NCBI GenBank assembly: GCA_964528875.1
Contig: CAZGUI010000008.1
Location: forward strand, 1-64,000
Origin: Bacteroides_E sp964528875
GTDB taxonomy: Bacteria; Bacteroidota; Bacteroidia; Bacteroidales; Bacteroidaceae
DNA length: 64,000 bases
Direction: 5' to 3'
Part shown: piece by piece, positions 24,766 through 33,950 of the stretch
Layout: each line of letters begins with the position of its first letter
Position numbering within the stretch: position 1 is the stretch's first letter
Program-made: the position numbers and the translations under genes
The notes under the pieces: generated by a model
What the model was told of the DNA's origin: nothing
The model's database searches: none
What the model saw: the letters and a program-made list of their open reading frames with translations, nothing else

Positions 24766-27624
24766 ATGAACAAATCGAATATTTTATTGAAATTTCACGA
24801 GTTTTTATGTGTGATATTTATTATCATGCTTTCTTTTTCGTGTACAAATAATCAAGAAATTAAATGGCCGAAAGAAACTAATGAATCAAAACCCTGGACA
24901 CGTTGGTGGTGGCAGGGAAGCGCAATAGAGAAAGGTGATATTGACTATGTAATGGGAAAGTACCAAGAAGCTAATTTAGGTGGAGTTGAAGTTACTCCAA
25001 TTTATGGAGTTCATGGATATGAAGACCATTTTAAGAACTTTCTATCATCAGAATGGTTGGATATTTTTGTATATACTTTAGATAAAGCCAAAGAATTAGA
25101 TTTAGGGGTTGATTTAGCAAATGCTTCTGGTTGGCCCTTTGGTGGTCCATGGGTAACACCTGATTACGCTTGTAAAATGATAGTTCCTAAAACCTATTTT
25201 TTGAAAGAAGGGGAAAACATAAACGAACCTATAACTTATCATGATAATGGTTTTGTGAGGTTAGCTGGGCATACTTCTGTGAAGTTGGAAGATTTAAAGG
25301 AACCTATATATTTGAATAATAACCTACAAGATTTGGCTTTAGATCAAGTTCGATATAAAAAAGAGTTACCTCTAGTTATTGTAACAGCAAATAATGATAA
25401 AGGTGTAAGTTTGGATTTAACATCTAAGATTGGGATTAATGGAAAGTTAGATTGGGTTGCTCCCGAAGGTAACTGGATCGTTTGTGCTTTATTTGAAGGC
25501 CTTCATGGTAAATTAGTTGAGCGTGCTGGACCAGGAGGTGAGGGAGATGTGATTGACCATTTTGCTTCTTCTGCTATTGATTCTTATTTGAAGAAATTTG
25601 ATGATGCCTTTAGAGACAGAGATATTAGTTATTTAAGATATTATTTCAATGATTCCTATGAAGTAGATGATTCTCGTGGTGAGTCAAATTGGACTCCTTT
25701 GTTCTTTGAAGAGTTTAAAAAATATAGAGGCTATGATTTACGTTTGTATTTACCTGCACTTCTAGGTCTTGATACATCGGAGAGGAATGCCAAAGTTCTA
25801 TATGACTATAGGAAAACTATAAATGATTTGTTAATTGATCACTATTCTGTTCGTTGGCAGCAATGGGCTGCAAAGCAAGGGAAAGGTATAAGAAATCAAG
25901 CCCATGGTTCTCCAGCAAATATTCTAGATTTATATGCTGTTAGTGATGTCCCCGAGATTGAAGGAGAGGATTTGGTTAGCATAAAATCAGCTTCATCGGT
26001 TGCACATACACAAGGGAAGAAACTCGTTTCTTCTGAAAGTGCTACTTGGTTGGATGAACATTTTCAGTCTACATTAGGAGATGTAAAGCAGGCACTTAAT
26101 CTTTTCTTTCTAGGTGGTGTGAATCATGTTTTTTATCATGGAACTTGTTTTAGCCCGGAAAATGCTCCATGGCCGGGTTGGCTGTTTTACGCAGCAGTTC
26201 ATTTTACACCCACAAATCCATTTTGGAATGATTTTAAGTATTTAAATAAATATGTTACTCGCATACAATCCTTTTTACAAGAAGGATTACCAGATAATGA
26301 TGTGTTGCTTTATTATAATATTGCAGATGTAATGTCAGAGAAAGGGGCAAGAACTCTCCAACATTTTAGTGGATTAGATCGAAATATGCTTAATTCTTCA
26401 GTTCGAAGAAGTGCTTTAGCTTTAACTGAAAAAGGTTATTCCTGGGATATGATATCAGATATGCAAATTCTTGAAACTTCGATAGAAAATAATGAATTTA
26501 TCACATATGGTGGAAGATATAAAACTATATTAGTCACTGATACTCAATATATACCTTATGAAACTATGAAGAAATTGATTGATTTTGCCATAGATGGAGG
26601 TACGATATTATTTCATGGTGATTTACCTAAAGAAATTGCAGGAATGGTATTTTCAGAGAATGAAATATCTCAATTTAAAAAGATGAAAACTGATTTAGTG
26701 TTTGTCTTTGATGGAAACGTAAAACATGCACAGCTAGGAAAGGGGAAGATTTATGTTTCAACAGATGTTGAGAAATTGATGGATTGTGCTAAAGTTAAAA
26801 ATGAGAAAATGTATGAGTTGGGTTTAGAGTGTATCAGAAAACAATCACCTTATGGTAAATATTACTTTATTGTTAATAATAGTTCAAATTTAGTAGAAAG
26901 TTGGGTACCTCTCTTAGCCGAGGATAAAAGTGCTGCAATATTTAATCCTATGAATGGTAAAAGTGGTGTAGCTAATGTTAAAAATAATGATGGTAAGCTC
27001 TCTGTTTTTTTGCAACTAAATCCAGGCGAAAGTGTTATTGTTTCAACTTCTAAGAATACATTTGTAGGAGAACCCTACTTGTATTATAGTAATAGTACCA
27101 TACCTGCAGAAATTAAAAATAAATGGTCTGTGTCTTTTATTCAAGGTGGACCTAAAATTCCCACCCCATTAACTTTGGATTCTTTGCAAAGCTGGACAAA
27201 TTTTAAGGGTGATGAATATTCTATTTTCTCTGGTACTGCAAGTTATATTACAGAAATAAATTATACTCCAAAGACAGAGATGGTAAAACTTGATCTAGGA
27301 GGTGTATCTGATAATGCTTCTGTCTATTTGAATGATAAATATATAGGCACTGTTCTTAATGCTCCTTACCAATTATTAATAGAGTCACGTTTATTCAAAG
27401 GAAATGATAAGTTAGAAGTAAGAGTTGCAAACTCCATGGCAAATAGAATTGCGTATATGGATAAGAACAAATTTGAGTGGAAGATTTTTTATAATGTAAA
27501 TATGGCTGCTAGGATAAAAGAGAATACAAAAGATGGTATTTTTGATGCCTCTTCTTGGAATCCTAAGCCTTCAGGTCTATTAGGTCCAGTCACCTTGACT
27601 TCAGTAGTCCCTCAGAATTTTTAA
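24766..27624 (+). CDS. Alpha-L-rhamnosidase, GH106 family, lipoprotein
   Basis: This 952-aa enzyme has a lipobox near residue 26 (MLSFSC), so it is probably anchored to a membrane as a lipoprotein. GH106 hallmarks at the N-terminus are PWTRWWWQGSAIEKGDI, GGVEVTPIYGVHGYE and NASGWPFGGPWVTP. A galactose-binding-like beta domain closes the protein (VKLDLGGVSDNASVYLND). GH106 releases terminal alpha-L-rhamnose from rhamnogalacturonan. The position of the catalytic glutamates was not assigned. It is last in the lyase operon, followed by a strong terminator. The rhamnose released could be used through RhaM, encoded across the divergent promoter. Confidence 0.92.
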   Translation: MNKSNILLKFHEFLCVIFIIMLSFSCTNNQEIKWPKETNESKPWTRWWWQGSAIEKGDIDYVMGKYQEANLGGVEVTPIYGVHGYEDHFKNFLSSEWLDIFVYTLDKAKELDLGVDLANASGWPFGGPWVTPDYACKMIVPKTYFLKEGENINEPITYHDNGFVRLAGHTSVKLEDLKEPIYLNNNLQDLALDQVRYKKELPLVIVTANNDKGVSLDLTSKIGINGKLDWVAPEGNWIVCALFEGLHGKLVERAGPGGEGDVIDHFASSAIDSYLKKFDDAFRDRDISYLRYYFNDSYEVDDSRGESNWTPLFFEEFKKYRGYDLRLYLPALLGLDTSERNAKVLYDYRKTINDLLIDHYSVRWQQWAAKQGKGIRNQAHGSPANILDLYAVSDVPEIEGEDLVSIKSASSVAHTQGKKLVSSESATWLDEHFQSTLGDVKQALNLFFLGGVNHVFYHGTCFSPENAPWPGWLFYAAVHFTPTNPFWNDFKYLNKYVTRIQSFLQEGLPDNDVLLYYNIADVMSEKGARTLQHFSGLDRNMLNSSVRRSALALTEKGYSWDMISDMQILETSIENNEFITYGGRYKTILVTDTQYIPYETMKKLIDFAIDGGTILFHGDLPKEIAGMVFSENEISQFKKMKTDLVFVFDGNVKHAQLGKGKIYVSTDVEKLMDCAKVKNEKMYELGLECIRKQSPYGKYYFIVNNSSNLVESWVPLLAEDKSAAIFNPMNGKSGVANVKNNDGKLSVFLQLNPGESVIVSTSKNTFVGEPYLYYSNSTIPAEIKNKWSVSFIQGGPKIPTPLTLDSLQSWTNFKGDEYSIFSGTASYITEINYTPKTEMVKLDLGGVSDNASVYLNDKYIGTVLNAPYQLLIESRLFKGNDKLEVRVANSMANRIAYMDKNKFEWKIFYNVNMAARIKENTKDGIFDASSWNPKPSGLLGPVTLTSVVPQNF

Positions 27625-27626
27625 TG

Positions 27627-27687
27627 CAAACATCCATAAGATTTTTGAGCTTACACTCAAAAATCTTATGGATGTTTGTGTTTTTTT
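27627..27687 (+). terminator. Long-stem terminator after GH106
   Basis: A perfect 23-bp inverted repeat (27627-27649 with 27656-27678) with a 6-nt loop begins 2 nt after the GH106 stop and is followed by a T-rich run (27679-27687). Such a long perfect stem may also explain why the assembly broke just downstream. Confidence 0.85.
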
Positions 27688-27876
27688 AGATTCAATAATT
27701 CAATAGGTCAAATAACTTTCTNNNNNNNNNNNNNNNNNNNNNNNNNNNNNNNNNNNNNNNNNNNNNNNNNNNNNNNNNNNNNNNNNNNNNNNNNNNNNNN
27801 NNNNNNNNNNNNNNNNNNNNNTATGGATGTTTGTGTTTTTTTAGATTCAATAATTCAATAGGTCAAATAACTTTCT
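27667..27876. repeat. 100-N scaffold gap flanked by an identical 55-bp overlap
   Basis: The 55 bases at 27667-27721, up to the first N, are repeated exactly at 27822-27876, right after the last N. The N run is exactly 100 (27722-27821). Two contig ends sharing an overlap the length of a common assembly k-mer is the simplest explanation, so the gap is probably artificial and the two copies are one sequence. Confidence 0.85.
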
Positions 27877-27993
27877 TAATAAATGTAATGCTTCAATATA
27901 GGTTGGTGATTTTTTTCTTTCTCCTTGGCTAATCTCAAAGTAATCACATGTGTTTATTTGAGTTCCTCTTTCTATTTTATATATCTTTTCCAT
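27847..27993 (-). CDS. Possible small protein, 48 aa
   Basis: An ATG at 27993 opens a 48-codon frame (MEKIYKIERGTQINTCDYFE..., ending LLRKLFDLLNY). It is charged, with a balanced residue composition and a leucine-rich amphipathic end, but I recognise no family. It lies 85 nt upstream of the glpC end region, on the same strand but downstream of glpABC, and partly within the gap-flanking overlap. It could be a chance frame. The rest of 27877-28077 shows nothing else. Confidence 0.25.
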   Translation of the reverse strand: MEKIYKIERGTQINTCDYFEISQGERKKSPTYIEALHLLRKLFDLLNY

Positions 27994-28077
27994 AATTATT
28001 GGTGTTAAAAGAGTTGTATTATTGTTTCAGAAAACCTCTTTTTTATGAACTAAAAAGAGGGTGAATAAATTCCCTGT

Positions 28078-29292
28078 TTATTCAAGTGCTTTGGCTAAGA
28101 TTGTAATAGGATGTTCACACGCTTTGCTTGTGGACATTTCTATTTGCCATTTACATGTTTCACAATCAGTAGCTACATAGTCAATATCTGCAGCTTCAAT
28201 TTGCCTGAATAAAGAGTCTCCAACATTTTGTGAGGTTTCATAATTTTCTTTTTTGAACCCGTAAGTTCCGGCAATACCACAACACTGTGAGTCTAAAACT
28301 TGTAGCTCAATGTTAGGTATCAGTTTAAGTAGCTCTATAGAGTAATATGACCATCCTAATTTTTCCATGTGACAAGGTGTGTGATAAGCTACCTTGATTC
28401 TTTTGTCACTTAGTTTCAATTTGATATCTGTTTTAGACAGTAGTCTATAAATATAACGTGTAGCTAATTCTATTTGATCTCTAACGTCACTTGTTTCTAC
28501 ATCTAATAAATGGGGATATTCATCTCTTATCGTAAAGGTACATGAAGATGAAGTTGCAACTACAGGTATCTTTCTTTCAAGGACAGATTCTCTTATAGAC
28601 TCTATGTTTACTTTTGCTTGTTTTCTAGCTTGATTGATAAATCCATTAGAAATTAAAGCAACTCCGCAACATTTTTCCTTTTTAAGGAGCTGAACACCTA
28701 TGCCAAGAGCATTAAAGACTTTGACTAAATCTTTACCTAATGAAGGATTATTGTAGTTTGCATAGCAGCCATGAAAATAACTAACTTGCTTCTTAAATTC
28801 CTTCTGTTTGTCTGCTTGTTTTTTGTACCAGCTTTCAAAAGTTCCAAAAGAATATTTAGGAAACTGTCTTCTATGATCAATTTTAAAAACTCCATCCAGA
28901 ATGGCTTTAACAGGCTTTAATCCAAGTGTTGTATTTACAATAGGAGCAAAAGGAGTAGCTAATGTGCCTACTAAATCGGTATTGGCTAAGATAAAGTCTC
29001 TAATTGCTGGTCTTTTCTTGCTGTGTTTGATGCGAGCAGACTGTATGATATCACCGATCTTAACATTAGAGGGGCAAGCTACTTCGCATCGCTTACAATT
29101 CATACAATATTTGAGAGCCTCATCATAAAAGTTTGCATCCTTAAGTCTTAGTCGCTCACCATCAGGGCCTGCTTGTTTAGGTCCGGGAAAGTCTGGGTTG
29201 ACTGCCGAAACGGGGCAGTAAACGGTACAAACCGTGCACTTAATACATTGTTCGAAATTATTAGTGCTTATATTATGTTGTTGAATATTCAT
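28078..29292 (-). CDS. glpC: Anaerobic glycerol-3-phosphate dehydrogenase subunit C
   Basis: This 404-aa iron-sulfur subunit anchors GlpAB to the membrane quinone pool. Two ferredoxin-type motifs, CIKCTVCTVYCP and CMNCKRCEVACP, bind [4Fe-4S] clusters. Two CCG-type cysteine domains follow (KCCGVALISNG and QCCGIAGTYGF). The frame is open 17 codons upstream and overlaps glpB, but MNIQQHN at 29292 is the likely start, 13 nt after the glpB stop. It is the third gene of glpABC, which oxidises glycerol-3-phosphate to dihydroxyacetone phosphate during anaerobic growth. It is last in the operon. Confidence 0.92.
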   Translation of the reverse strand: MNIQQHNISTNNFEQCIKCTVCTVYCPVSAVNPDFPGPKQAGPDGERLRLKDANFYDEALKYCMNCKRCEVACPSNVKIGDIIQSARIKHSKKRPAIRDFILANTDLVGTLATPFAPIVNTTLGLKPVKAILDGVFKIDHRRQFPKYSFGTFESWYKKQADKQKEFKKQVSYFHGCYANYNNPSLGKDLVKVFNALGIGVQLLKKEKCCGVALISNGFINQARKQAKVNIESIRESVLERKIPVVATSSSCTFTIRDEYPHLLDVETSDVRDQIELATRYIYRLLSKTDIKLKLSDKRIKVAYHTPCHMEKLGWSYYSIELLKLIPNIELQVLDSQCCGIAGTYGFKKENYETSQNVGDSLFRQIEAADIDYVATDCETCKWQIEMSTSKACEHPITILAKALE

Positions 29293-29305
29293 CTTTTTCC
29301 CCTTT

Positions 29306-30553
29306 CTATTTTTGTGAAATTGTGTGGCTGATTTCCAAAGCACTTAATATAGAAACCCCGGCTCCTGAGCCTTCTTTTATTGGATTGAATCCTTCAAGAA
29401 TTGCCCCGGATACATAAAGGTTCTCCATCGTTTTTCCTTTGTGTATAGCTTTGAATTGATTGTCTGTCTTTACGCCATACTGTTGATAATTTTGCGCTTC
29501 AAACATATTTTCTGAATACCATTCAGTCCGATTTGGAGAATAGTCAATATCTAAATCAAAAATAGGTTCATAAATGCGATCTGAGGTAGCTATTAATCCT
29601 TGACTAAAGTAACTTCCTGTTGCTAACACAAAATTATCTGCACTAAAAGGAATATCTCCGTGGTTATATGAATATATACGTTTCACTTTGTTCTCTTCCA
29701 CATCAGCCTTTATAACATTGTCACCTAACATATAGACTCCACCTAAATTAGTATAGTAATCATGTAGATATTGTTGCGTATGAATTCCTACTATTGATGG
29801 AGGCATTGTTGCAATCAGTAGTATCGGTTTATTTACTAACTCTTTTAGCTTGTAAACTGCTTTGCCGGTTAATCCAATACATGCAGGAAAAAGAATAACC
29901 TCGCTATCATTCGATTTTTGGTTAATGATTTTGCTTAACTCTTCAATATGCTCATCCAGAACCCTAGCTATATTTGTTGAACGCATCTCGCTGGGATTAC
30001 GCCTTAAATGAGAGAGTGGCTCAAAATCAAATATCTGAATGCTGCTATCAGTACCTAACTTGGAGAACTCATCAGCGATGAATTGAGGCTGAAAATCCAG
30101 GAAGCCATCTATGTTAAAAATGGAGACCTTTCTCCAAGGTAGTTTGTCTTTTTCATCAATAGCAGCACAGCCTTTCAGTGAAAGCCATGTGGGTTTAAGT
30201 ATTCCCATTGGGGTAACTCGAAAATGATTCTTTTCTGAATTACCTACCACAGGAATGTCCAGATCCTTGAAAAGTCTAACTGCTTCTTGTGCTAAGTTTT
30301 TGAATTTTTCGGTTCCTAGTTTAGCATAAGGATGTTTAGGCTGCCGTTCAATAAAAGTGTCTATAGCCAAAAGAGGATTAGAAACTTCTTCGCCATTTGG
30401 AAGTTTATTTAGTAAGTCAAAAGACCCGGATGAAAAATGCAATGCACTTTGTCCTGATGAAATAATGGCGCAACGTTGACCTTTTTTAGATAAACTGATG
30501 CCACAAATTAATCCTGACAAACCTCCTCCTATAATAACTGTATCAAATTTCAT
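29306..30553 (-). CDS. glpB: Anaerobic glycerol-3-phosphate dehydrogenase subunit B
   Basis: This 415-aa flavoprotein subunit has the N-terminal dinucleotide-binding fold TVIIGGGLSGLICGISLSKKG, then an SSGSFDLLN segment typical of GlpB. A C-terminal FAD-contact region, NLYVSGAILEGFNPIKEGSGAG, is also present. GlpB passes electrons from GlpA towards GlpC. It lies 20 nt after glpA and 13 nt before glpC, so it is in one transcription unit. It is close to the usual GlpB length of about 420 aa. Confidence 0.9.
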   Translation of the reverse strand: MKFDTVIIGGGLSGLICGISLSKKGQRCAIISSGQSALHFSSGSFDLLNKLPNGEEVSNPLLAIDTFIERQPKHPYAKLGTEKFKNLAQEAVRLFKDLDIPVVGNSEKNHFRVTPMGILKPTWLSLKGCAAIDEKDKLPWRKVSIFNIDGFLDFQPQFIADEFSKLGTDSSIQIFDFEPLSHLRRNPSEMRSTNIARVLDEHIEELSKIINQKSNDSEVILFPACIGLTGKAVYKLKELVNKPILLIATMPPSIVGIHTQQYLHDYYTNLGGVYMLGDNVIKADVEENKVKRIYSYNHGDIPFSADNFVLATGSYFSQGLIATSDRIYEPIFDLDIDYSPNRTEWYSENMFEAQNYQQYGVKTDNQFKAIHKGKTMENLYVSGAILEGFNPIKEGSGAGVSILSALEISHTISQK

Positions 30554-30573
30554 GATCTATAATTTAGCTTAGT

Positions 30574-32220
30574 TCAACCTTTATGTGTATTCACAACTTC
30601 TGGATCTAATCCACAAACACTTTCATATACCCATGAAGTGTATTCACTCTCACGTAATGTATCTCCCAATGCAACGGGGTAAATTCCTTTCCAGCGTTCA
30701 TCTAAAAAAGAAACCAGATCTCTTTTTGCTCCTCTAGAACAAAATTTTCCTTTCGATTCAAGAAGTCCTGCAGCTCTACAGGCACATAATTCACCTTGAC
30801 ATGTACCCATTCCTACTCGTGTTCTTCTGCGAAGATCAACCAAGTTGTTTACATTTAAATGATCAATCGCAAATTTAACCTCTCCTACAGACACCCCCTC
30901 ACACTCACAAACAAGTCCTGTGTCATTTATTTCATTGCTTGATAAATTCTCAGCTAGATCTCCATGTCTGGATATCGCAGAGTTTCTTTGTGTAATAGGA
31001 ATGTTTATTATTTTTTTTGTTATTTCTTGAATGCTCTCTCTTGAGCCAGGTAGTTTTTCTGTAGCTGTTGTACATTTAGCTGATATATTCAGTTTTTTAC
31101 AGATTAAATCAGTTGCCCATTCAGCCATCAAGCGATAGGTCATTAATTTTCCACCTGTGATAGTTATATACCCTTCTAAACCATCTCTTTCTGCATGATC
31201 ATAAAGAATAATACCTCTACTTGCGCTACGGCCGGTTGGGTCGTTGTCTGAAGCAACAAGAGGTCTAACTCCTGCGTATGCTCTCAATATACGAGTTTGG
31301 GCTAGTTTGGGGGCTAGTTTCTCACCTTCTCTGATTAATAAATCAACTTCTTCCGGAGTAACAACCATATTGTCTATTTGGTCATACGGAATTTTTATTG
31401 ATGTAGTACCAATTAAAGATATAGTATCTCCCGGAACTAGAATGTCTGCGTCAGCTGGTTTACGACATCTGTTTAACACCATATTATTTACTCGGTGGCC
31501 AAAGATTAACAGAGAGCCTTTAGAAGGTAGCATTTTGACCTTTATTCCTACCATTTCAGATATATGCTGACCCCAAATTCCAGAAGCATTAACAATGATT
31601 GAGGCATGTAGCGTTTTTGTTGTTTTATCTCTATGTGAATAGCATTCAACTCCTACAACTTTATCTTGCTCAACGATGAGCGATGTTACTTCATGATATG
31701 TATAAGTTTTTGCACCATGATCTGCCGCATCTAAGATATTAGATGCAGTAAGTCTAAAAGGATCAACAGATCCATCAGGAACTTTTACTGCACCAGTCAT
31801 TGATGGGTTTGCTGAAGGCTCTAATCTCAAAGCTTCTTTAGGGTCTATAAGCTCCGCTTTTATGCCTGCAGTGGTACAAGCTTTCACAAATTTCTTCTGA
31901 AAGTCTAAATCATCTTCAGGAAGACTTAAAAATAATCCATGGGTTTCTTCTATACAGTGGCTGGCTATTCTTTTGAGTATCATGTTTTCTTTGATACACT
32001 CTTCAGCAGATTCTCTGTCTGTTACAGCATATCGAGCCCCACTATGTAGCAGTCCATGGTTTCTTCCTGTTGCACCGGTAGCGATATCAAATCGCTCCAA
32101 TAAAACCGTTTTTAATCCTCTTCGTGCGCAATCTCTTGCTACACCGGCTCCGGTCGCTCCACCTCCGATGATTATTACATCGAATGTTTTGTTGTTGTTG
32201 TCTGAATTCATAGCCACCAT
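30574..32220 (-). CDS. glpA: Anaerobic glycerol-3-phosphate dehydrogenase subunit A
   Basis: This 548-aa catalytic FAD subunit has an N-terminal GGGATGAGVARDCARRG fold, followed by the family signature GRNHGLLHSGARY. The C-terminal 100 residues carry a BFD-like [2Fe-2S] domain: CECEGVSVGEVKFAI, then MGTCQGELCACRAAG. It oxidises sn-glycerol-3-phosphate with fumarate- or quinone-linked acceptors. ATG codons at 32220 and 32211 are both plausible starts. It is the first gene of glpABC. A promoter and three TCGAAA-type elements lie directly upstream, which suggests control by the DeoR-type repressor at 35779. Confidence 0.93.
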   Translation of the reverse strand: MVAMNSDNNNKTFDVIIIGGGATGAGVARDCARRGLKTVLLERFDIATGATGRNHGLLHSGARYAVTDRESAEECIKENMILKRIASHCIEETHGLFLSLPEDDLDFQKKFVKACTTAGIKAELIDPKEALRLEPSANPSMTGAVKVPDGSVDPFRLTASNILDAADHGAKTYTYHEVTSLIVEQDKVVGVECYSHRDKTTKTLHASIIVNASGIWGQHISEMVGIKVKMLPSKGSLLIFGHRVNNMVLNRCRKPADADILVPGDTISLIGTTSIKIPYDQIDNMVVTPEEVDLLIREGEKLAPKLAQTRILRAYAGVRPLVASDNDPTGRSASRGIILYDHAERDGLEGYITITGGKLMTYRLMAEWATDLICKKLNISAKCTTATEKLPGSRESIQEITKKIINIPITQRNSAISRHGDLAENLSSNEINDTGLVCECEGVSVGEVKFAIDHLNVNNLVDLRRRTRVGMGTCQGELCACRAAGLLESKGKFCSRGAKRDLVSFLDERWKGIYPVALGDTLRESEYTSWVYESVCGLDPEVVNTHKG

Positions 32221-32241
32221 TATATTATTAAGTTACCGATT

Positions 32242-32306
32242 CAAAAATAAGACAAATCGAAAGAATATCAAAACATAAACGAAACTTTATTTATTTTATT
32301 CGAAAC
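32242..32306 (-). promoter_or_regulatory. glpA promoter with three putative GlpR half-sites
   Basis: On the minus strand, -33 TTTTG (32269-32273) and -7 TATTTTTG (32242-32249) are 19 nt apart, matching the Bacteroidetes promoter. Given on the plus strand, ATCGAAAG (32256-32263) lies between the two elements, AACGAAAC (32278-32285) lies just upstream, and ATTCGAAAC (32298-32306) lies further upstream. The CGAAA cores are 22 and 21 bp apart. ATTCGAAAC also occurs at the glpK promoter and, inverted, at the glpR promoter. Confidence 0.7.
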
Positions 32307-32440
32307 ATTTCTTCAAGAAGCTTATCTTTATTAGTTTTTTTGTGTTCTAACTCTTGCTTCTTGGCATTTATACACGCCTTATTTATTGATCATTGATATT
32401 CTTTCGATTTTATACTGAATTAATTAATCTTTATTTTATG

Positions 32441-33199
32441 TTAGAATGTTAAAAGATCAAGAGCGATTTGTAAATTTGCATTATTCCCTTTTGGGTTCCA
32501 CATTCCCATCACTGAAATAGGAAGGGTGTATTTTCCAAATTCTATCTTCTTGCTTGCGATTAAGCTTATATTTACTATTCCGGCACTACTCGCATAAAAG
32601 TTTGCTGATGTTCCCTCTTCTGCATTAAGAGCAAAAGCTCCTGCTAGTCCTACTTCTAAATCAATAAATTTATCTTTAAGGATTGGGTAACTGGCATATA
32701 CATAAGTAGAATATAAGTTCTCTGTATTGGTTAGTCCTCTGTCCCTACCAAAGACTACTGTCGACCAACTTAGGCTGAGAGGAAATTTACCTTGAAATGT
32801 ATATCCCACAGAAACGTCCACGAAGTGTCCGGTTTCATGTGCTTTATAATTGAATACTTCACTATTATTATATGTAGCATCTTTTGAAAAGTTGTAAATA
32901 TCCCAAACAGATATTTGAAAACCTTTGTGTTGATAAGATGCATAATAGTCGAACTCTTTGTATTTACCACTAATTCCGGCACCACCCCAAATTCCGAGTT
33001 TGAAAGCTTGGTTTTTATCTGTGAAGTAAAGGTTTGAGGCTAAGGTTACCTCATTAGATACTTGTAATCCTCTCCAGAGATGCATGTTTTTAAGTTGAAG
33101 ATTGAAGCCGATAGGTATATTCTTCTCTTGTTGTGCTGCAAGCGAAATTGAAAAAAGTAGTATAGTTAGGGTAAACAGTATGCGTGTTTTTGATTTCAT
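32441..33199 (-). CDS. Outer-membrane beta-barrel-type protein of the glp locus
   Basis: This 252-aa exported protein has a signal peptide (KTRILFTLTILLFSISLAAQ). The rest alternates polar and hydrophobic/aromatic residues (NLYFTDKNQAFKLGIWGGAG, VSVGYTFQGKFPLSLSW) and ends in LDLLTF, with a C-terminal Phe typical of outer-membrane barrels. I do not recognise a named family. It follows glpF by 30 nt on the same strand, so it is probably cotranscribed with glpKF. A role in passage of glycerol or a glycerol phosphodiester across the outer membrane is a reasonable but untested idea. Confidence 0.6.
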   Translation of the reverse strand: MKSKTRILFTLTILLFSISLAAQQEKNIPIGFNLQLKNMHLWRGLQVSNEVTLASNLYFTDKNQAFKLGIWGGAGISGKYKEFDYYASYQHKGFQISVWDIYNFSKDATYNNSEVFNYKAHETGHFVDVSVGYTFQGKFPLSLSWSTVVFGRDRGLTNTENLYSTYVYASYPILKDKFIDLEVGLAGAFALNAEEGTSANFYASSAGIVNISLIASKKIEFGKYTLPISVMGMWNPKGNNANLQIALDLLTF

Positions 33200-33229
33200 A
33201 ATTGTATTTACTTATTATTGAGGTTTTTA

Positions 33230-33925
33230 TTAAAGTCCTATAAGAGCGTAAATAAAACCAGCCAAAGATCCACCTAGTAGTGGTCCTACAAATGGTACCC
33301 ATGCATATTTCCAGTCACTGTCTCTTTTGCCTTTAATTGGAAGTAGAAAGTGTATAATGCGTGGTGCTAAATCACGTGCCGGATTCATTGCATATCCGGT
33401 TGTACCTCCTAATGACATACCTATGGCTATGATAACTATACCGACAGGTAGAGGACCTTCTATTCCAGACTGTCCTGCAAATAAGATACCCATAACTAAA
33501 ACAAAAGTCGCTAGAAACTCACTGAATAGATTGGTTAATGAAGATCTGATTTCTGGGGCTGTAGCAAAGGAGAATAGTTTTAAGTTTGCATCCTCTTCAG
33601 CATCAAAATGATTTTTGTAAAATAGATACATTAATACAGCTCCAAACATTCCTCCTAGCATTTGAGCAACTATATAACCAACGATGTTACCTTCAAATTT
33701 TCCTGCTAATGCAAGTCCTAATGTTACTGAGGGGTTTAGGTGGGCTCCTGAGGGGGCTGCTACATATGCACCAATAAAAACCGCGAAACCCCAGGCTATA
33801 GTAATTACTACCCAGCCACTTCCATTTCCTTTAGTTTTTGTTAAAAGTACGTTTGCAACTACACCTAATCCTAATAATATCATAAGAGCTGTTCCAAAGA
33901 ATTCGTATAATAATGCGTGTTCCAT
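33230..33925 (-). CDS. glpF: Glycerol facilitator (aquaporin family)
   Basis: This 231-aa member of the major intrinsic protein family has six membrane helices and two half-helix loops. The second NPA motif, AMNPARDLAPR at 179-189, includes the Asp and Arg typical of glycerol facilitators. The first, AHLNPSVTL at 61-69, reads NPS rather than NPA. It lies 25 nt after glpK, and the operon continues to the outer-membrane protein, so it should import glycerol for phosphorylation by GlpK. It is shorter than E. coli GlpF (281 aa). Confidence 0.9.
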   Translation of the reverse strand: MEHALLYEFFGTALMILLGLGVVANVLLTKTKGNGSGWVVITIAWGFAVFIGAYVAAPSGAHLNPSVTLGLALAGKFEGNIVGYIVAQMLGGMFGAVLMYLFYKNHFDAEEDANLKLFSFATAPEIRSSLTNLFSEFLATFVLVMGILFAGQSGIEGPLPVGIVIIAIGMSLGGTTGYAMNPARDLAPRIIHFLLPIKGKRDSDWKYAWVPFVGPLLGGSLAGFIYALIGL

Positions 33926-33950
33926 TTTTATAGTTTTTAGAGGTTATGTT

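Noticed and set aside
18867..27624. Ulvan utilisation locus
   Set aside because: The sulfatase and rhamnosidase are compatible, but PL11 and GH28 point to rhamnogalacturonan, and no PL24, PL25, PL28 or GH105 gene is present.
27676..27861. Reading frame spanning the N run
   Set aside because: It is created by translation through N and the duplicated flanks, so it is not a gene.
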